64,000 nucleotides of DNA from UBA11400 sp964473555 (GTDB taxonomy: Bacteria; Bacteroidota; Rhodothermia; Balneolales; HLUCCA01), in assembly GCA_964473555.1 (NCBI GenBank), contig CAYYPL010000002.1, forward strand, positions 310,001 to 374,000, given 5' to 3'. The position numbers and the translations under genes were made by a program. Positions 1 to 9,400 of this stretch are shown piece by piece; position 1 is the stretch's first letter; every line of letters begins with the position of its first letter. The notes beneath the pieces are model-generated. The model worked only from the letters and a program-made list of their open reading frames with translations, did no database searches and was not told where the DNA came from.

Positions 1-320
1 CTTTACTTTTGACAGAAACGCCCGTTGAAATGTATTTGTGTTTTCGATTGGAAGTAATCCGTAAGTAAATAGGGTTTTCCCCTAATCGGTTTTGTTTCTC
101 CCTTAGAACAAAATTGAAAGTTGCCATAATATTTGCCTGTTAATTCTCTCGGTCTTTTTGAGTCCAATATAACGCTACTTTTTAAAGGGTGAAACAATGG
201 TGAAACATTTTTTGAAATTGGTTGCTTTTGGTGTGTTATTTGAATCCTACTTGATTATATTAAAAACGCGGTTTCTGTAATTCTGTGCGTAATATTTAGG
301 CAATAGAATAACTCCTTTTG
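1..320. other. AT-rich left edge without a recognisable gene
   Basis: This stretch is visibly richer in A and T than most of the window. The only open frame of any length is a 64-codon minus-strand frame (3-197) whose product resembles nothing I recognise. An 11-base unit is nearly repeated in tandem at 188-209 (GGTGAAACA at 188-196 and again at 199-207). The tRNA-3'-end-like sequence immediately to the right suggests this could be the end of an integrated element, but no integrase is visible in the window. Confidence 0.35.
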
Positions 321-340
321 TAGTCCTGTCCCCGCCACTA
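321..340 (+). other. tRNA 3'-end-like remnant, possible attachment site
   Basis: The 20 bases read like the 3' part of a tRNA T-arm and acceptor stem: AGTCC-type T-loop end, CCTGT half stem, CCCCGCC acceptor strand, discriminator A, then CTA. The matching 5' parts (a GGCGGGG acceptor strand and the other T-stem half) are absent upstream, so this is a fragment and not a gene. A terminator hairpin follows within two bases, as is usual behind a tRNA gene. Integrases often recombine in this part of a tRNA and leave such a remnant at the distal end of the element. This is inference from the pattern only. Confidence 0.4.
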
Positions 341-342
341 TA

Positions 343-377
343 AGGCTTGTGAGTTCTCTCACAGGCCTTTCTTGTTT
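343..377 (+). terminator. Rho-independent terminator
   Basis: An 11-bp stem (343-353 with 358-368, one G-U pair) closes a TTCT loop and is followed by a T-rich run. It lies two bases after the tRNA-like end, so it was probably the terminator of that tRNA gene. Confidence 0.7.
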
Positions 378-524
378 TAGGTGAATACCTCAATGAACTT
401 GAAATGGAAGTATTCGGAATTAGTACTTAAATTCCTCTGGATGCGAAAGAAATACGATATCAAGGAAATTTTTAATCTGCTTTCGCCGTTATTTCTACAA
501 AAAATCCATTCAACGTTTCATTAG

Positions 525-3161
525 ATGACATTTAAAAAGCTCACATTAGCCTTTTTATTGCTTTTTCCGGCGATTCTGCTTGGGCAAAAGCTTACTCCGA
601 TACCTCTTGACACCCAATTATATCGTGAGGCTCACAATACTCATGCTCATCTGGATGGTATTTGTTCTACCATCGATCTCTTGGGCACACCTGAAGCCGT
701 TCTGGCTCAAGAGGAGTTTGTCAGATGGAATCGGGCAGGCAGACCTGGATGGAGACAACTTCAGGATGCAGAGATCAATATGGCAGTGGGCGACGTCAAG
801 AATTTTTTTGTCTATAATTTCGAAACCACCACTTATGACTCAAAAGCGTTCGAACTCAAGGCAATCGGTGCCAGAACCATCATTTGGGTTGAGCGCACTG
901 AGTTGGGTCCCAACAAGGTGACCGATGAAAAGATCGCCGAAATGCTCGACAATCTTGAATCCAGAACCCCGACCAATTCAGTTGATCCTCAAACAGGAAT
1001 TGTTATTAATAACAGAAATTATTTCGGCAATGCGCCAAATGTGGATGGAACCGGAAGGGTATCGGTGTTGCTCACTAACATTCCAAGACGCGATAATGGA
1101 CTCACCACCGGCGGATTCTTTACTTCCGTGAACCTGTCACAAACCAACCCGAACAGCAATAAAGCCGATATCATCTACATCAACACGGCCTTAGTCTACA
1201 ATACCAGCCGAAGTATCAGCCTTGAGGGAGCTTTAAGTACCCTCGCTCACGAGGACCAACACCTCATCCATGCAAACTACGCCACTTTGTCGACCTTTTT
1301 GAACGAAGGACAGTCCGAGTGGGCCGAAATCCTGAACGGATATGAACCACGTCCCGCTACCAATCTACAGACTCCACAGGAAGTCAACAGGCAGTTATTG
1401 ACCTGGAGATCCAATGAAACAGCAGTACTCTTCGATTATGCACGTGCCGGATTATTTCACTCGTACCTGGCTGAACGTGTTGGACCCGCTGCAGCCGGAA
1501 CTATTACCCGTTCGGGCAGAAACGGCATCCAGGCGTATGAGCGGGCATTGCAAAACACCGGACTGTTTTTTGAAGATATCCTCTTTGATTTTCACACCGC
1601 AAATCTGGTGAATAATGTAGGCATCGGTAGCGGATACTTTGGTTATCGTGGTTCCGGGCGTGGTTCACTTCGAACCTCAGGCTTTGCCTCCGAATATCCT
1701 TCCTATCTGGTTGAAGTAAACACCGGAGGAACTGTAGCCTACGGTGGAGCCGAAATCAAACAGTGGACAGGGGTCGAAAACTTCAACATCGATATCGAAT
1801 CGGATTTCACGATGCGGCATCGTTTAATTGCCAAAAGATTCAATTCAGGACAAATTTCAGTGGTTGATGTTTTGCCCGGAGCATTTACGCTTGAAGGTGA
1901 ATACGAATCTGTACAACTATTGTCGGCCAAGATTCTCCCAACCGGAACGAACGAGTTCAATGAAGGGTCCAGCACCTATTCGTACTCAACGCAATGGGAA
2001 CCACTTCCAGTTGAGCGCGAAAGTATATCCTATAGTGCACAATCAGCATTTTATGCCGAACTACCCGGGGATCCGACCAATGATTCACGGAAAAATATTG
2101 CCCGCTACGCAACGCGTTTCAATTCATCTATCACAGGAACTATTAATCAGGTGGTTTTTGTGGTTAATGGTGGCGAACGCTCTTTGCAGGGTTCTGGCAG
2201 CCTTAAAGTTACACTTCATACCAATATTCAAAACGGAACCGAAACCGAAACAGGCGCCAGTCAACCGTTTCCCCGATTTGAGCCTGGACTCGAACTCGCA
2301 GAAAAAAAAGTTGATTTCAGGGCATTGAGTCGTGGTACCAATGTGGTGCTTTTAGACGGGGAAACTTGGCAAGTTCAGCGTGGAAACGAGTATTGGGTTG
2401 TCTTTGAAGTGGTAGATCACTCATCCGACGCCAGACTTGAGTTTCTGTTGGATGAAGGCTCGACAAATGTTTCGGATACAGACTATTTTCCGACTCGTAG
2501 CCGAATTTTCAACCGAAATAGCACCGGGTCAGGGACTTGGGGGAGCTGGTCGAACAATAACAATTTCCTGGTTGGGATTCAGGTTACCGGTCTGTACGAT
2601 GGCCCGCTGACTGTGCCATCATTCACAGTAGCTCCTCAAGCCTCGTATCGCCCGTTTTATGGCGTAGATTTTACGGTTTCGGTCCAGGCCAGTGGTACAC
2701 CAGCTCCGGTATATATTTGGACAAAAGATGGACAGCTGTTCAGAACAAGCCCCAGTCCTACTTTGTCTCTCCCAGCAATTACAGAGGATAATTCTGGTGT
2801 TTACACCGTAAGGGCAGCAAACTATGCTGGGTATACCCAACCGGTAGAGTTCGTTGTGGATGTAGTTCCGCCTGAATTTGAACTGGTCCAAAACTACCCA
2901 AACCCATTCAACAATTCATCAACCATAAGATTCGGAATTGCTGAGGATGGATTCGTTGCCCTCGAAGTATTTGATGTAACAGGACGAAAAGTCTTCGATC
3001 TGACACGATCCACACGGTTCTTTCGTCGCGGATTCCATGAAGTTTCCGTTGATGCAACTAACCTTGCCAGCGGTGTGTACATCTATTCTATGCGGTTTAC
3101 CCCATCCAGAAATGGCGGAGAAGGCTTCAGTAGCACGCGCAAAATGCTCCTTGTCAGATAA
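525..3161 (+). CDS. Secreted HExxH zinc metalloprotease-like protein with T9SS sorting domain
   Basis: This is probably a secreted or surface-attached peptidase exported by the type IX secretion system. It has an N-terminal signal peptide (about residues 1-21). The zinc-site motif H242-E-D-Q-H246 is followed 15 residues later by E261 in an N-E-G-x-S-E-W-A-E context, the gluzincin-like layout seen in M30-type and related peptidases. An immunoglobulin-like domain occupies about 695-780. A C-terminal type A sorting domain starts near residue 785 with the NYPNPFN signature and runs to the end. No T9SS machinery gene adjoins it, which is normal for clients. The family assignment is inferred from the motif and its substrate is unknown. 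The start is chosen because it gives a clean signal peptide. Confidence 0.82.
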   Translation: MTFKKLTLAFLLLFPAILLGQKLTPIPLDTQLYREAHNTHAHLDGICSTIDLLGTPEAVLAQEEFVRWNRAGRPGWRQLQDAEINMAVGDVKNFFVYNFETTTYDSKAFELKAIGARTIIWVERTELGPNKVTDEKIAEMLDNLESRTPTNSVDPQTGIVINNRNYFGNAPNVDGTGRVSVLLTNIPRRDNGLTTGGFFTSVNLSQTNPNSNKADIIYINTALVYNTSRSISLEGALSTLAHEDQHLIHANYATLSTFLNEGQSEWAEILNGYEPRPATNLQTPQEVNRQLLTWRSNETAVLFDYARAGLFHSYLAERVGPAAAGTITRSGRNGIQAYERALQNTGLFFEDILFDFHTANLVNNVGIGSGYFGYRGSGRGSLRTSGFASEYPSYLVEVNTGGTVAYGGAEIKQWTGVENFNIDIESDFTMRHRLIAKRFNSGQISVVDVLPGAFTLEGEYESVQLLSAKILPTGTNEFNEGSSTYSYSTQWEPLPVERESISYSAQSAFYAELPGDPTNDSRKNIARYATRFNSSITGTINQVVFVVNGGERSLQGSGSLKVTLHTNIQNGTETETGASQPFPRFEPGLELAEKKVDFRALSRGTNVVLLDGETWQVQRGNEYWVVFEVVDHSSDARLEFLLDEGSTNVSDTDYFPTRSRIFNRNSTGSGTWGSWSNNNNFLVGIQVTGLYDGPLTVPSFTVAPQASYRPFYGVDFTVSVQASGTPAPVYIWTKDGQLFRTSPSPTLSLPAITEDNSGVYTVRAANYAGYTQPVEFVVDVVPPEFELVQNYPNPFNNSSTIRFGIAEDGFVALEVFDVTGRKVFDLTRSTRFFRRGFHEVSVDATNLASGVYIYSMRFTPSRNGGEGFSSTRKMLLVR

Positions 3162-3168
3162 TTTCCAC

Positions 3169-3195
3169 CAAAAGGCACTCATACGGCCTTTTGGA
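3169..3195. terminator. Terminator hairpin between convergent genes
   Basis: A perfect 9-bp inverted repeat (3169-3177 with 3187-3195) with TTTT inside the stem lies between the end of the T9SS client gene and the end of the minus-strand phospho-sugar mutase gene. It could serve both strands, but the T-run after the stem is weak. Confidence 0.5.
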
Positions 3196-3226
3196 TAACC
3201 AGACCAGCTTAGAAACAGGACCGAGA

Positions 3227-4975
3227 TTACAATCCCAGGTCACTCATGATATGATCGATTCGTCGGTCCAGTTCTTTTTCTGTTTCATCGAATGCGCCAG
3301 CGCTTGCAAGATGGGTATTTACTGAGCAGTAAAACTTAATTTTTGGCTCCGTTCCCGAGGGTCGGGCCGAAATCACACTGCCATCGGCAGTGACAAATTG
3401 CAAAACATCGGACTTAGGAAGTGAGATTTCTGAAACCGTTCCCGTTAACATGTTTTTTTCGATGCGCTGCTCATAGTCACGAAGTAAGACAACGTTAGAT
3501 CCACCCAGTACTGCCGGAGTATCTTCGCGATAATTCTTCATCATTTCTTTGATCTCTTCAGCACCCGCTTTACCTGTTTTTGTGACAGAAATGAGCTTTT
3601 CTTTGTAGAATCCATACTGAACATAAAGCTCCATCAAGCCTTCGTACAGTGACTTGCCCTGATCTTTATACCAAGCAGCCATCTCGGCGATCATAGCTGC
3701 CGCGACGACGGCGTCTTTGTCACGGGCATGCTCACCAACCAGATATCCATAACTTTCCTCTCCACCCACCACAAACGTCTCCTGGCCCTCTTTTTCAGTC
3801 ATCATAGCTCCAATGAACTTGAATCCGGTCAGCACGTTGTAGCAAGGAACCTGCATCGACTCGGCAATTTTATCCATCAACTGGCTGGTCACAATCGTCT
3901 TAACCACATACTGATTTCCGTCAAGTTTACCAGCTGATTTCCACGCATTTAGTACGTAGTGCATCAATAAACTACCGGTCTGATTCCCGTTCAAAAGCAC
4001 AAATTCGCCCTTGGTATCACGAACTGCGATTCCAACCCGGTCTGCATCGGGATCCGTTGCCATCACCAGATCAGCGCCCACTTCGCGCGCTTTTTTAATT
4101 GATAAGGTCAGGGCTTCATGTTCTTCCGGATTTGGATAAACAACCGTAGGGAAGTTTCCATCAACGGTACATTGCTCTTCTACATACGAAACGTTGGTGA
4201 AACCGTAGGCTTCGAGTGTTTTACCAACGATCGGCATTCCAGTCCCGTGGATAGGAGAGAATACAATCTTCATGTCGTGCTGACGGCTAATCGCATCAGT
4301 GGAAAGTGATAAAGCCTTGAGCTCATTCACATACTTGTCGTCCATGGATGAATCCAAACGTTCTATCAAATCCGGATTCCCGTTGAAACGAACTTCGGTG
4401 ATATCCTGAATTTGAAGAACTTCCTGCACCACGTTTTTGTCGTGCGGAGCGATCAATTGTCCGCCATCTGACCAATACGCCTTGTATCCGCTGTACTCTT
4501 TTGGGTTGTGAGACGCGGTTAACATCACCCCCGCCTGACATCCAAGCTGACGAATGGTGTATGAAAGCTGAGGTGTGGGTCTTAACTCGGGATACACATA
4601 CACCTTGATACCATTCGCTGAAAACACATCTGCAGTGATCTGTGCAAATGTAGTAGCGTTGTTTCGGCAATCGAATGCGATAGCCACCGAAATGGACTGA
4701 TTCCCATACACTCTGCGCAGATAATTACTGAATCCCTGAGTTGCCGCCCCGATCGTATACCGATTGATTCGGTTCGAACCCACACCCATGATACCACGTA
4801 ATCCACCGGTTCCAAATTCAAGATTTCTGTAAAATGAATCGGTCAGTTCTGTGGTATTTTTTTCATCAATCCACGCTCGAATCTGGTCTTTGGTATCCTC
4901 ATCATAATGACCATTCAACCAGGTTTGGATATTTGCCTGAGTGACTGCATCCAGTGTATTTAGAATCGACATCAT
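3227..4975 (-). CDS. Phospho-sugar mutase (phosphoglucomutase/phosphomannomutase family)
   Basis: A cytoplasmic alpha-D-phosphohexomutase that interconverts hexose 1- and 6-phosphates, feeding glycogen, envelope and nucleotide-sugar synthesis. All four family signatures are present: the phosphoserine loop T-A-S-H-N-P with S155, the metal-binding D-P-D-A-D-R-V-G loop near residue 308, the sugar-binding G-G-E-E-S-Y-G loop, and the C-terminal phosphate-binding R-P-S-G-T-E-P loop. At 582 residues it matches the longer PGM2-like bacterial branch (about 570-600), not the roughly 460-residue ManB/AlgC branch. Glucose specificity is therefore likely but not proven. Two adjacent ATG codons are possible starts (4975 or 4972). 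The gene is monocistronic and convergent with the upstream protease gene. Confidence 0.93.
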   Translation of the reverse strand: MMSILNTLDAVTQANIQTWLNGHYDEDTKDQIRAWIDEKNTTELTDSFYRNLEFGTGGLRGIMGVGSNRINRYTIGAATQGFSNYLRRVYGNQSISVAIAFDCRNNATTFAQITADVFSANGIKVYVYPELRPTPQLSYTIRQLGCQAGVMLTASHNPKEYSGYKAYWSDGGQLIAPHDKNVVQEVLQIQDITEVRFNGNPDLIERLDSSMDDKYVNELKALSLSTDAISRQHDMKIVFSPIHGTGMPIVGKTLEAYGFTNVSYVEEQCTVDGNFPTVVYPNPEEHEALTLSIKKAREVGADLVMATDPDADRVGIAVRDTKGEFVLLNGNQTGSLLMHYVLNAWKSAGKLDGNQYVVKTIVTSQLMDKIAESMQVPCYNVLTGFKFIGAMMTEKEGQETFVVGGEESYGYLVGEHARDKDAVVAAAMIAEMAAWYKDQGKSLYEGLMELYVQYGFYKEKLISVTKTGKAGAEEIKEMMKNYREDTPAVLGGSNVVLLRDYEQRIEKNMLTGTVSEISLPKSDVLQFVTADGSVISARPSGTEPKIKFYCSVNTHLASAGAFDETEKELDRRIDHIMSDLGL

Positions 4976-5378
4976 TGGGTTTTGAAATAATGAATTCGTT
5001 TTAGTGTCTTGAATCTACTTCAATTTTTTGCGAATTGGAAGTAAAAAAACGATTACAGACAACTCAAACTGATATAGAATCTATAACTTCCACTGGATTT
5101 AATTGGACAGCATCATTGGGTATGTGTACCGAAAACAATGCAGTGTTCCATAGGGTAATCCTGAATGTAACCTGATGAAATGGGTTGATCCTACACGTAG
5201 CAATTCCTGTTTCATCAGCAAACGTTCTGGATGATTAAGATCCGGTTGGATTCGCACATATTGAACAAATAACCTGTGATTAAACGTATCGTTTGGCAAT
5301 TTTTTACATAAGTGCAGAAACATTTCACACATAAAAATGCGTTCTTTACTCATCTACAAACGTACGTTACTACTTCGC
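4976..5378. other. Intergenic region between divergent genes
   Basis: About 400 bases separate the minus-strand mutase gene from the plus-strand efflux adaptor gene. An 84-codon minus-strand frame (5099-5353) has no recognisable domain and I do not accept it as a gene. An imperfect palindrome lies at 5016-5043. No convincing -33/-7 pair was found for either gene. Confidence 0.4.
5016..5043. repeat. Imperfect inverted repeat upstream of mutase gene
   Basis: The arms TACTTC-AATT and AATT-GGAAGTA pair around a 7-base T-rich spacer with one bulged base. The repeat lies about 40-70 bases upstream of the mutase start and is followed by an A-run on the plus strand. It could be an operator or a small terminator; neither role is shown. 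Confidence 0.3.
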
Positions 5379-6482
5379 ATGAACAGAAATCTACGCCTTA
5401 CTCTTTTTATACTGATTCCAATTGTTTTTACTGGAGCTTTCCTGCTTCGAAATATGCTCCTTGACGATCGAGAGGTATCCCCGCCATCTACCGTGACACC
5501 CACATCCAATCAAGGTTCAACCCTTCTCGGAGTCCGTGCTATCAAACTGGCAAATCAATCCTTTTCCAATCGAATTTTTACCACTGGATCAATCATTGCC
5601 AACGAAGAGGTTCAACTTCGTCCCGAAAGTTCGGGACGAATTACATCCCTAACGTTAGATGAAGGTAGGGCAGTCAAAAAAGGGGATATTCTTGTGAAAA
5701 TCAACGATGCTGACCTCCAGGCTCAGCTTCTAAGAACCGAACTCCAACTGGAATTGGCTGAGCTACGTGAGCAAAGGCAGAAAAACCTGCTGGAAAACAG
5801 AGCGATTGCCCAGGAAGACTACGACGTGGCCCTGAATCAGGTGAATACCATTAAAGCTGAAATCGAGCTGATCAAAGCCCAAATCCAAAAAACTGAAATC
5901 CGTGCCCCGTTCGATGGAATCATCGGTCTTCGTAATGTCAGTGAAGGCAGCTACATCTCCCCAACAACTGTTGTTGCCACCCTACAGGACTTCAGCACCG
6001 TGAAAATTGATTTTTCTATCCCTGAGCGATACGCTGCTTTTATCCAGTCGGGCGACAGGATATCCTTTACCAGACAGGGATCCGATCAGCGTTATCAAGG
6101 TACGATCATGGCAATAGAACCACGCATAGACAGGACGACAAGGACCCTTATGCTGCGGGCTCAAGCACCCAACCCGGGTCGGGCGATCATTCCCGGGGCC
6201 TTTGCAGAAATCCAATTCCAGCTTCGGGAAATTCCGGATGCGATCATGGTCCCATCAGAAGCAGTTATCACAGAACTGGGTGGAAATAGTATTTTTGTCC
6301 TGCGTGATGGCGTAGCCAGTCGCAAAACCATTCAAACCGGAACCCGGACCGAGACTTTGGTTCAGATTACCGACGGACTTGCAGCGGGCGATACGATACT
6401 AACCACGGGCATCCTGCAATTACGTGAGGGAATGCCCGTTCGAATCACGGAATTGATAGATCAAGCTAACCAGGAACTGTAA
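5379..6482 (+). CDS. RND efflux periplasmic adaptor (membrane fusion protein)
   Basis: The HlyD-family adaptor bridges the inner-membrane RND pump to an outer-membrane channel in the periplasm. It has an N-terminal membrane anchor (about residues 4-22), a biotinyl-lipoyl-like half containing the R-P-E-S-S-G-R-I segment, a short helical hairpin of E/Q/L-rich residues, the returning lipoyl half (I-R-A-P-F-D-G-I-I-G), then beta-barrel and membrane-proximal domains. The pump gene starts 3 bases after its stop, so the two are co-transcribed. An in-frame ATG at 5337 would add 14 polar residues; I prefer 5379 because it puts the hydrophobic anchor at the N-terminus. No outer-membrane TolC-like gene is adjacent. 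An odd perfect palindrome lies in the coding sequence at 5617-5640. Confidence 0.92.
   Translation: MNRNLRLTLFILIPIVFTGAFLLRNMLLDDREVSPPSTVTPTSNQGSTLLGVRAIKLANQSFSNRIFTTGSIIANEEVQLRPESSGRITSLTLDEGRAVKKGDILVKINDADLQAQLLRTELQLELAELREQRQKNLLENRAIAQEDYDVALNQVNTIKAEIELIKAQIQKTEIRAPFDGIIGLRNVSEGSYISPTTVVATLQDFSTVKIDFSIPERYAAFIQSGDRISFTRQGSDQRYQGTIMAIEPRIDRTTRTLMLRAQAPNPGRAIIPGAFAEIQFQLREIPDAIMVPSEAVITELGGNSIFVLRDGVASRKTIQTGTRTETLVQITDGLAAGDTILTTGILQLREGMPVRITELIDQANQEL
5617..5640. repeat. Perfect 11-bp palindrome inside the adaptor gene
   Basis: Two 11-base arms (5617-5627 and 5630-5640, TTCGTCCCGAA and its complement) flank the dinucleotide AG. The palindrome is read in frame as part of the conserved R-P-E-S-S-G-R motif, so it may be coincidental codon choice or a dispersed palindromic repeat. 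Confidence 0.6.
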
Positions 6483-6485
6483 TCT

Positions 6486-9400
6486 ATGAGTCTTTCCTCC
6501 TTAAGTATCCGTCGACCCGTTTTGGCCACGGTGATGTCCATTGTGATCGTGTTGTTCGGTGTTATCGGATACACATACCTGGGGGTTCGTGAATATCCTG
6601 CGGTCGACCCTCCCATTGTAACCGTAAGTACCAGTTACATCGGAGCCAATGCCGATGTTATGGAGTCCCAGATTACTGAGCCACTTGAGGAGTCAATCAA
6701 TGGTATTGCTGGCATCCGAACGATCACGTCGGTATCCCGCGAGGGTAGATCCACCATCACGGTTGAATTTGATCTGGATGTGGATATGGAAGCAGCAACG
6801 AACGACGTACGCGACCGTGTTTCCCGATCACTTCAACGCCTGCCACCCGATGTCGATAATCCGATTGTAAGCAAAGCCGACGCGGATTCCAATCCGATCG
6901 TGTTCCTGAACGTAAGTAGCGATGTCCGAGATCCATTAGAGACCTCAGAGATCGCGAATAACATGATTCGTGAGCGGATGCAGACCATACCAGGTGTGTC
7001 AGAAGTCAGAATTTGGGGCGAAAAACGCTATTCCATGCGTTTATGGATGGATCCAGCCAAACTTGCTGCCTATGGACTCACACCACTGGATATCCGCCAG
7101 GCCATAGACCGCGAAAACATCGAGCTCCCAAGTGGTCGCATTGAGGGATTCAATACCGAACTATCCGTACGCACCATGAGCCGGCTGGAGAATCCAGAGC
7201 AATTCAACAATCTCATCCTTAAAGAAACGGGTGGTAACGTAGTCCGGTTCAGAGACGTTGGATTTGCAACCTATGGAGCGGAGAATGAACGAACGGTTCT
7301 CAAGCGTGATGGAATACAGATGGTGGGTGTGGTACTGATCCCGCAACCAGGAGCCAATAACATCGCCATTGCCGACGAGTTCTACCGAAGACTCGGGGAT
7401 GTAATCAATGACTTACCAGACGACATCAACACGGCTATTGGTTTTGATGTTACCGATTACATCAGAGCCTCAATCACAGAAGTACAGGAGACCATCATTA
7501 CCGCATTCGTCCTGGTTGTTCTCATTATTTTTGTGTTCCTTCGTGACTGGCGTACCACGATCATTCCTGTCATCGTGATTCCAATAGCATTGATTGGAGC
7601 GTTCTTTATCATGTTCATCGCCGGATTCTCTATCAATGTGTTGACCATGCTTGCCTTGGTCCTGGCCATTGGACTGGTAGTTGATGATGCCATTGTGGTC
7701 ATGGAAAATATCTACACGAAAATTGAGGTGGGAATGGACCCAACCGAAGCTGCCGTACGTGGGTCTGCCGAGATATTTTTTGCCGTAATTTCAACTACCA
7801 CAGCACTAGCGGCAGTATTCCTGCCCGTGATATTCCTGGAAGGAATTACGGGTCGCTTGTTCCGAGAATTTGGAGTCGTTCTGGCAGGTTCTGTTATTAT
7901 TTCATCTTTCGTGGCATTAACGCTTACTCCTATGCTTTCGAGTAAAATCCTCAAGCGTCGAGAGAAACACAACGTTATCTATACTGCAACTGAGCCATTC
8001 TTTAACGCGTTAAACCATGCTTACAGGAGGTCATTGAACGCCTTCCTTCGAGTACGATGGATGTCGTTTGTTATCATTGCCGCATCCATTGGGGTAATTG
8101 CATACATTGGGAGTCAGGTTCAGACGGAACTGGCACCCCTTGAAGACCGGGGAAGAATGCGCGTAATCGTTACTGCTCCTGAAGGCTCCACCTTCGAGTA
8201 TATGGACAGTTACATCGATGAGGTAGTTGAGGTTATGAAAGACACCATTCCCGAGTTCGGTAACATCATCTCTGTAACGTCACCCGGCTTTGGTGCATCA
8301 AGCTCTGTGAACTCCGGATTCATAACCCTTAACCTGGTCGATGCCGATTTGAGAAGCCGCACTCAACAAGAGATCGCAGACGAATTGGGTCTCATTCTTA
8401 ACGGATACACCGGGGCTCGTGCGTTCGTATCTCAGGATCAGACTTTCGGAGGCCGTAGAGGAGGTCTCCCCGTTCAGTTTGTAATCCAGGCTCCCAACTT
8501 CGAAGCATTGAAAGAGAATCTCCCCAAATTTCTTGAAAATGCAACAAATGATCCCACATTCTCGGTAGTGGATGTAGATCTGAAGTTTAATCGACCGGAA
8601 CTCAAAATTGAAATCAATCGTGACCGTGCCCGGGCACTCGGAGTTTCAGCACTCGACATTGCACAAACGCTGCAGTTGGCCTTGAGTGGACAACGCTTTG
8701 GCTTTTTCATCCTGAATGGGAAACAGTATCAGGTCATCGGACAACTATCCAGAGAATATCGGGATGCACCAATTAATTTGCGCTCACTGAATGTGAAAAA
8801 TAGCAGGGGAGAGCTTATTCAGCTGGATAATGTGGTAACAATCAGCGAACAAAGTAGTCCACCGCAGTTATTCCGATTCAACAGATACGTATCCGCCACC
8901 GTCTCGGCAGGTCTGGCCCGTGGAAAAACTCTAGGAGACGGTATTGAAGCCATGGAAGACATTGCCGCTCAAACATTGGATGGAAATTTTACGACCACAC
9001 TGGCTGGAACATCCAGAGACTTTGCTGAAAGCAGCAGTAGTTTACTGTTCGCCTTTGGTTTGGCTGTAATACTGATTTACCTGGTTTTATCGGCCCAGTT
9101 TGAAAGCTTTAGGGATCCGTTGACCATACTTTTTACAGTACCGTTAGCAGTAGCCGGAGCCATACTCTCACTTTGGGCCTATGGCCAAACGTTAAACATT
9201 TTCTCCCAGATCGGGATTATCATGTTGGTCGGTCTGGTCACAAAAAATGGGATATTGATCGTTGAATTTGCAAACCAAAGAAAAGCAGCTGGATTGAATG
9301 TTCCGGAGGCAATTTCCGACGCTGCGGCGACTCGGTTCCGCCCTATCCTGATGACCAGCTTGTCTACGATACTTGGTGTAGCTCCGATTGCACTGGCACT

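Noticed and set aside
3..197. 64-codon minus-strand open frame at the window edge
   Set aside because: The product has no recognisable features and the region is AT-rich; no start signal or neighbour supports it.
5099..5353. 84-codon minus-strand open frame before the efflux operon
   Set aside because: No domain or signal peptide; composition and position suggest chance. It would overlap only the doubtful early start of the adaptor gene.
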